From: Chitinophaga polysaccharea
Lineage (GTDB): Bacteria > Bacteroidota > Bacteroidia > Chitinophagales > Chitinophagaceae
Direction of reading: 5' to 3'
DNA: 64,000 nt
NCBI RefSeq assembly: GCF_902150045.1
Contig: NZ_CABFVU010000001.1
Coordinates: 620,001 to 684,000 of the forward strand
Under the pieces are notes generated by a model. That model searched no databases. It was given only the letters and a program-made list of their open reading frames with translations, and was not told the DNA's origin. The first letter of the stretch is position 1; every line of letters begins with the position of its first letter. The translations under genes were made by a program, and so were the position numbers. Shown here piece by piece: positions 59,273 through 64,000 of the stretch.

Positions 59273-60778
59273 CTACTTTATACTTTCTTCTCTTGCCGAT
59301 AAGCGGAACCAGTCTTTCGCGTAAGGCTTCAGCAGCGTAGTAGCTGCAGTGGGGCCCCAGGTACCGGCTTTATAAAGATGCAGTTCTTTTGCAGGATACT
59401 TTTTCCAGGTGTCGAGGATAGGCATTACCACTTTCCAGGCAGCTTCCACCTGGTCGGCACGCATGAATAAGGTGGGGTTACCATCCAGCACATCCAGCAG
59501 CAATGCTTCGTATGCTTCCGGAATTGTTTCCGTATAGGATTCCTGGTAAGTAAAATCCATCTCCACCGGTTTTAGTTTCATTTTCAGACCAGGCACTTTA
59601 CTTTCAAACAGTAAACTGATTTCCAGCTCCGGCTGTATACTGATGATCAACCTGTTTGGCGTGATATCATCTTTAAAGATCTTATTGGGAGAATCTTTAA
59701 ACTGCACTACAATTACAGACGATTGCACCGGCATTGATTTCCCTGTGCGCAGGAAGAAAGGCACGCCTTTCCATCTTTCGTTGTCGATAAATAATCTTGC
59801 AGCGATAAAGGTTTCCGTGTTGGAAGAAGACAGTACATGTTCTTCCTTACGGTATGCCAGTCGTGGTACGCCATGTACATTACCGGCGGTGTACTGTCCG
59901 CGGATCACATTTTTCAGCACCTGTGCAGGCGTGTAATGCCTGATATCTTTCAGTACTTTTACTTTTGCATCACGGATCAGTTCCGACTGGTAAAATTCCG
60001 GCGGGTCCATGGCTACGATACATAACAACTGCAGCAGGTGGTTCTGCACCATATCGCGTAGGGCGCCGGCGCCATCGTAGTAGCCACCTCGTTTTCCCAC
60101 GCCTACTTCTTCCGCCACGCTGATCTGTATATGATCGATATATTTTTTATTCCACAGCGGTTCAAATACATAGTTGGCAAAACGGAATGCCATGATATTC
60201 TGCACCGCTTCTTTTCCCAGGTAGTGATCGATGCGGTAGATCTGTTTTTCCGCAAAGCGTTTGGTGAGAAAGCGGTTTAATTTTTTTGCGGTTTCGAGAT
60301 CTGAGCCGAAAGGTTTCTCCACTACGATACGGTCAAGGCCATCGCGATTACAAATGGTGTGTTTATATAATCCTTCAGCAATGATTTCGATAAAGCGTGG
60401 CGCCACGGCAAAATAAAAGATACGGGAGCCTTGCTGCTTTTGTTTTTTCCCAAATGCTTCCAGCTTTTCTTTCAGGCCGGTGTAGGTTTCCGTTTTCAGG
60501 AAATCGCCCTGGAGATAGGAGATATTCTTTGCAAATCCTTCCCATTGTTTTTCATCTGCTTTCCCGTTGCGGCTAAACTCATTTATCCCTGCGAGCAGGT
60601 CCAGTTTAAATGCAGCTTCATCTTCCGGCAGGAAATCCACGCAATAAATGGTGAATACAGGCGGAAGATGGTTATCGGTATACAGGTTATAAAGCGCGGG
60701 TATCAGTTTTCTTTTGGTCAGATCCCCTTTGGCGCCGAAGATGGTGATGGCGGAGGGGAGTGTTTTTCCAGTTTTCAT
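59273..60778 (-). CDS. zwf: Glucose-6-phosphate dehydrogenase
   Basis: A 501-residue enzyme that oxidises glucose-6-phosphate to 6-phosphogluconolactone, entry to the oxidative pentose phosphate pathway. The NADP-binding start is IFGAKGDLTKRKLIPALYNL. The active-site signature RIDHYLGKEAVQNIMAFRFAN lies near residue 183, and QNHLLQLLCIVAMDPP follows. VPFFLRTGKSMP belongs to the C-terminal G6PD domain. A 6-phosphogluconate dehydrogenase or lactonase gene is not adjacent on either side, unlike many operons of this pathway. Confidence 0.96.
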   Translation of the reverse strand: MKTGKTLPSAITIFGAKGDLTKRKLIPALYNLYTDNHLPPVFTIYCVDFLPEDEAAFKLDLLAGINEFSRNGKADEKQWEGFAKNISYLQGDFLKTETYTGLKEKLEAFGKKQKQQGSRIFYFAVAPRFIEIIAEGLYKHTICNRDGLDRIVVEKPFGSDLETAKKLNRFLTKRFAEKQIYRIDHYLGKEAVQNIMAFRFANYVFEPLWNKKYIDHIQISVAEEVGVGKRGGYYDGAGALRDMVQNHLLQLLCIVAMDPPEFYQSELIRDAKVKVLKDIRHYTPAQVLKNVIRGQYTAGNVHGVPRLAYRKEEHVLSSSNTETFIAARLFIDNERWKGVPFFLRTGKSMPVQSSVIVVQFKDSPNKIFKDDITPNRLIISIQPELEISLLFESKVPGLKMKLKPVEMDFTYQESYTETIPEAYEALLLDVLDGNPTLFMRADQVEAAWKVVMPILDTWKKYPAKELHLYKAGTWGPTAATTLLKPYAKDWFRLSAREESIK

Positions 60779-61130
60779 CTAAGCATCGGTTTATTCCCCT
60801 GTAATTTAAGCATCATTCCTGGAATCTGCTATGCTTTTTTGTACAACGGATCCGGGCAGCAGGAGAAATTAACCATGGCCGTTGACTTTCTCTTCTTTTA
60901 ATACTAATTTGCACCAGTTATCAACCATACACCCAGGCAGCTACATTATTTTTTCCCGCTTTCCTTCCCGGTTCTGTGACCTTGTTTTGATGTGTACAGG
61001 CAAGCTTTTATCACCGTTATTCAAAAAAATGAACAACGAATTAGTTATGTTTAAAAAGTTACCGGCCGTTGGCATGCTTACAGGTATTACCGCCGCATTG
61101 GCAGTACAGATAAAAAAAACTGATACTACC

Positions 61131-61613
61131 ATGCTATACAAATTCGCTGCTTACTTATTCATTACTGCATTCACCACCAGCGCTTTTGCACAAACTATTT
61201 CGGTTGACGGGGAAGTAACGCACCCGTTAAAGCTCAGTGCTGCCGACATTGACAGGATGCCCCAAACGGAAGTAACCGCCACCGATCGCGACGGAAAACT
61301 GCATCACTACTCCGGGGTAGCGGTAACAACTATTCTCCAACAGGCAGGCGTAACGCTGGGAGTCCAGCTGAGAGGGGAAAATATGTCGAAATACCTGCTG
61401 GTAAAATCAGGCGACGGGTATGAGGTATTGTTTTCCCTGGCCGAACTGGACAGCGCTTTCACCAACCGTGTGGTGATACTGGCCGGCAAGGTGGACGGGC
61501 AGCCGTTGCCGGATGGCAAGGGGCCGTTCAGGATCATAGTTCCCGGTGAAAAGAAACCTGCGAGATGGATATGGGAAGTAACGGCCATGACCATACGATT
61601 TGCGAAGGAATAG
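61131..61613 (+). CDS. Small exported molybdopterin-binding (sulfite oxidase-like fold) protein
   Basis: A 160-residue protein from ATG 61131, which gives a clean signal peptide (MLYKFAAYLFITAFTTSAFAQ). The reading frame is open to 60882, and other ATGs at 61029 and 61047 would add sequence that does not fit the family. The mature part resembles the oxidoreductase molybdopterin-binding domain: ISVDGEVTHPLKLSAADIDRMPQTEVTATDRDGKLHHYSGVAVTTILQQAGV, YLLVKSGDGYEVLFSLAELDSAF and GPFRIIVPGEKKPARWIWEVTAM. It lacks the conserved Cys of sulfite oxidase, so cofactor binding is uncertain. The ModE-like gene converges on it. Confidence 0.78.
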   Translation: MLYKFAAYLFITAFTTSAFAQTISVDGEVTHPLKLSAADIDRMPQTEVTATDRDGKLHHYSGVAVTTILQQAGVTLGVQLRGENMSKYLLVKSGDGYEVLFSLAELDSAFTNRVVILAGKVDGQPLPDGKGPFRIIVPGEKKPARWIWEVTAMTIRFAKE

Positions 61614-61661
61614 CGGCCTATTACGTTTATTCGGGCCTGTTGTATGCGCGGCAGGGAAAGG

Positions 61662-62003
61662 TTATTTGCGCTTATTCAAACCGGCGCTCCGCGTAGCAAG
61701 GAATTGCCGGAAAGCCGTATTCAGCTCATGAAATAATTTTATCGCCTGTTCACCCTCAGGGGTGAGCAGTGCGCCACCTCCGCTCTTCCCTCCTCTTTCC
61801 ATTTTCACCAGCGGTTTACCGGTACGCTTATTCATCTGGTCTACAAAATCCCAGGCCTGGCGGTAGGAAATTTTCATTTCCGTAGCTGCTTTCCTCAGTG
61901 AGCCCAGTTCACGGATCTTCTCCAGCAGCTCAATACGGCCGTAACCGAGAAAGGGGCCTTCTTCGGTTTCAATCCATATACGTCCGTTTGCCATTAGTTT
62001 CAT
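61662..62003 (-). CDS. ModE-type winged-helix DNA-binding protein, no Mop domain
   Basis: A 113-residue protein that corresponds to the N-terminal DNA-binding domain of ModE: GRIELLEKIRELGSLRKAATEMKISYRQAWDFVDQMNKRTGKPLVKMERGGKSGGGALLTPEGEQAIKLF. The C-terminal molybdate-binding (Mop) repeats of full-length ModE are absent. Molybdate sensing would need another partner, or the protein responds to something else. It is convergent with the molybdopterin-fold gene (48-bp gap) and divergent from the ethanolamine permease gene. An inverted repeat lies between the two divergent starts. Confidence 0.88.
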   Translation of the reverse strand: MKLMANGRIWIETEEGPFLGYGRIELLEKIRELGSLRKAATEMKISYRQAWDFVDQMNKRTGKPLVKMERGGKSGGGALLTPEGEQAIKLFHELNTAFRQFLATRSAGLNKRK

Positions 62004-62028
62004 ACAGTAAAGATATGCGGTTAGTGAA

Positions 62029-62050
62029 ATAATATTTTAATTTATATTAT
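62029..62050. promoter_or_regulatory. Inverted repeat in the modE-like/permease divergent gap
   Basis: ATAATAT (62029-62035) and ATATTAT (62044-62050) are separated by 8 bp. The TATA-N-TATA layout recalls ModE sites, but the region is AT-rich, so a chance palindrome is possible. Confidence 0.4.
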
Positions 62051-62081
62051 ATTACAGATACACGCAACAGAGATCTTTCAA

Positions 62082-63398
62082 ATGACACAAAACAAGGGTT
62101 TAAAGAAAACACTGACTCCCTTTATGCTGTGGGGACTTGGAGTGGGGTACGTTATTTCAGGTATGTATTTTGGTTGGAATCTTGGCCTTGAAAAGGGCGG
62201 CACAGGAGGCATGGCCATTGCCACGCTTGTGATCATGGTGATGTATGTAACGTTTACTTTCAGTTATGCAGAACTGGCCTGCGCCATCCCCAAGGCAGGA
62301 GGAGTTTTTGATTATGCAAACAGGGCAATGGGAAAGAATATCGGCTTTGTGGCCGGTATAGCCCAGGTGATTGAATTCATCCTGGCGCCGCCTGCCATTG
62401 CATTTGCCATCGGCGCTTATTTCAATGCTTTTTTCCCGCAGGTACCTATCCTCACCAGCGCTGTTGCCATTTATTTTGTGTTTACCGGTCTGAATGTGTA
62501 TGGTGTAAAAGCGGCAGCGTCTTTCGAGGTGATTATCACCATTTTTGCCGTAGGGGAATTATTGTTGTTTACCGGTTTATCGCTTCCAAAATTCCAGGCC
62601 GTTCATCTTAGCAGCAACCCGCTCCCGTTTGGATGGGGCGGCGCTTTCGCCGCTATTCCTTTCGCTATCTGGTTTTTCCTGGGCATTGAAGGCATTGCCA
62701 ATGTAGCGGAGGAAACAAAAAATCCCCAACGCGATATCAGCAAAGGCTTTGGATGGGCTATCCTTACGCTGGCCATTCTTTGTATCCTGATATTTGTGTC
62801 TGCCACCGGTATTGCCGGGTGGGAAGCCATTGTATATAAGAACGGGATCAGCGGGGAAACTTCTGATTCCCCGCTGCCGCTGGCGCTGGCAAGAATTACC
62901 GGGAGCAACCATCCCATGTACCACCTGCTCATTACCATAGGTTTATTCGGGCTGGTGGCTTCTTTTCACGGGCTTATCCTGGCAGCGGGGCGCTCTACTT
63001 ACGAAATGGGCAGGGTGCATAACCTGCCGGCGGCGCTGGGTAAAATTTCACCGCGGTTCCATACGCCTGCCAACGCTCTTTTAGGCAACATGGTGATCGG
63101 GATACTGGCTTTGCTTTCAGGTAAAACTTCCGAAATCATTATCGTATCTGTTTTCGGCGCGCTCACTTTGTATATTATTTCCATGGTGTCTATTATTATT
63201 CTGAGAAGACAGGAGCCTGAACTGCCACGGCCTTTCCGGGTAGCCTTCTACCCTGTGTTCCCGGTAGTGGCACTGGTGATCGCCACCATTTCCATAGTAG
63301 CTATGTTTATCTTCAACCTGCTGCTTGGCATTATCTATTTTTCCCTGCTGGCCGTTTCATTTTTATTGTACAAAATCTTTAAACCTGCCCACACATGA
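62082..63398 (+). CDS. eat: Ethanolamine permease (APC superfamily)
   Basis: A 438-residue inner-membrane transporter with about 12 membrane segments. The conserved start is MLWGLGVGYVISGMYFGWNLGLEKGGTGGM, and FSYAELACAIPKAGGVFDYANRAMG matches the Eat group of APC transporters rather than amino-acid exchangers. FFLGIEGIANVAEETKNPQRDISKGF follows. It should import ethanolamine or a related amine with a cation. The stop overlaps the start of the next gene by 4 bp (ATGA at 63395), so the two are translationally coupled. Confidence 0.9.
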   Translation: MTQNKGLKKTLTPFMLWGLGVGYVISGMYFGWNLGLEKGGTGGMAIATLVIMVMYVTFTFSYAELACAIPKAGGVFDYANRAMGKNIGFVAGIAQVIEFILAPPAIAFAIGAYFNAFFPQVPILTSAVAIYFVFTGLNVYGVKAAASFEVIITIFAVGELLLFTGLSLPKFQAVHLSSNPLPFGWGGAFAAIPFAIWFFLGIEGIANVAEETKNPQRDISKGFGWAILTLAILCILIFVSATGIAGWEAIVYKNGISGETSDSPLPLALARITGSNHPMYHLLITIGLFGLVASFHGLILAAGRSTYEMGRVHNLPAALGKISPRFHTPANALLGNMVIGILALLSGKTSEIIIVSVFGALTLYIISMVSIIILRRQEPELPRPFRVAFYPVFPVVALVIATISIVAMFIFNLLLGIIYFSLLAVSFLLYKIFKPAHT

Positions 63399-64000
63399 CA
63401 ACTTCCGAAATATTAACGTATGTAAAAAATCATCCGTCCGGTAAGGTAAAAGTGGCAATAGCGGACATCGACGGTGTATTAAGAGGGAAATATATTGCAG
63501 CAGAGAAATTCGTGTCAGTAACAGAAACCAGGATGGGTTTCTGTGATGTTACTTTTGGCTGGGATATGAGCGATGTGGTATATGACAATGTAAAGTATAC
63601 AGGCTGGCATACCGGTTACCCGGATGCACAGGTGAAAATTGACCTGAACACTTTCCGTAAAATTCCCTGGGAGAATGATGTGCCTTTTTTCCTGGGAGAT
63701 TTTGTGGAAGCCAATAATACCCCCCTATATGCCTGCCCGAGGCAGCTGCTGAAAAAAGTGCTGGCCTCAGCAGAGCAAAGTGGTTATGTGCCGTACTTCT
63801 CGCAGGAATTTGAATGGTTCAACTTCACCGAAACGCCTGATACTGCCCACCAGAAACAGTTCCGGGACCTCACTCCTTTATCGCCGGGAATGTTTGGTTA
63901 CTCCATCCTTCGCAGCGCGTTAAAGAATGAATATATGAGCAGCCTGTTTGAGCAACTGGTGAAATTTGATATACCGGTAGAAGGCTTGCATACGGAAACA
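63395..64000 (+). CDS. Glutamine synthetase family protein, 5' part
   Basis: The first 202 residues of a gene that continues past the window edge. They fit the GlnA/PuuA-like N-terminal domain: VKVAIADIDGVLRGKYI, FGWDMSDVVYDN, CPRQLLKKVLASAEQSGYVPYFSQEFEWF and the beginning of the catalytic barrel. The catalytic motifs lie beyond the edge. The coupling to an ethanolamine permease points to a gamma-glutamyl-amine ligase (gamma-glutamylethanolamide or polyamine type) rather than ammonia assimilation. This is an inference from context only. Confidence 0.85.
   Translation, partial: MTTSEILTYVKNHPSGKVKVAIADIDGVLRGKYIAAEKFVSVTETRMGFCDVTFGWDMSDVVYDNVKYTGWHTGYPDAQVKIDLNTFRKIPWENDVPFFLGDFVEANNTPLYACPRQLLKKVLASAEQSGYVPYFSQEFEWFNFTETPDTAHQKQFRDLTPLSPGMFGYSILRSALKNEYMSSLFEQLVKFDIPVEGLHTET

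Noticed and set aside
60882..61130. N-terminal extension of the molybdopterin-fold protein.
   Set aside because: The extension lacks family similarity and would bury the clear signal peptide that begins at 61131.

Overview
The window looks like a chromosomal segment of a Bacteroidota bacterium, most likely Chitinophagaceae (Chitinophaga-like). The reasons are two SusC/SusD outer-membrane pairs, one with an ECF sigma/FecR pair and a TonB STN domain; DUF6443 and DUF5977 RHS proteins; a LytTR/His_kinase two-component pair; Tat and lipoprotein signals on periplasmic enzymes; and many Bacteroidota-type promoters (TAnnTTTG at -7). GC content is moderate. No tRNA, rRNA, CRISPR array, prophage or complete transposon was recognised. 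The window starts inside a GNAT acetyltransferase gene and ends inside a glutamine synthetase family gene.

Layout. 1-16 kb is mostly housekeeping: an outer-membrane barrel, argS, cytidine deaminase, signal peptidase I, a sigma54-type response regulator with a hydrolase, a GrpB-like protein, cysE-cysM, pdhB, a thiolase, dnaG and thyA-folA. 17-21 kb is a SusC/SusD pair with no regulator or enzyme beside it. 21-28 kb holds proline dehydrogenase, an isolated FecR-like lipoprotein, a FAD oxidoreductase, a dienelactone hydrolase, a TIM-barrel isomerase and a radical SAM protein. 28-33.4 kb holds a TetR-hydrolase pair with matching operators, a 307-bp inverted-repeat element, and a sensor kinase and LytTR regulator separated by a DUF4407 membrane protein. 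33.6-40 kb is accessory: Dabb and DinB proteins, gamma-glutamyltransferase, secreted and uncharacterised proteins, and a DUF4240/unknown/HxlR operon.

40.3-48.6 kb is a compact polysaccharide utilization locus: ECF sigma, FecR, STN-containing SusC, SusD and an EndoH-type GH18 lipoprotein. The predicted job is release and capture of high-mannose N-glycans under cell-surface signalling control.

48.6-58.8 kb is a three-gene, 10-kb operon on the minus strand: a secreted coiled-coil protein with a probable C-terminal barrel, a 1346-residue RHS-like protein with DUF5977 repeats, and a 1511-residue RHS protein with a core domain and a distinct C-terminal region. No immunity gene follows it. This is the best candidate in the window for an undescribed system.

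59.2-64 kb carries zwf, a small exported molybdopterin-binding-fold protein convergent with a ModE-type DNA-binding protein, and an ethanolamine permease translationally coupled to a glutamine synthetase homologue, which suggests gamma-glutamylation of an imported amine.

All functional calls rest on motif recognition by eye. No database search was run.
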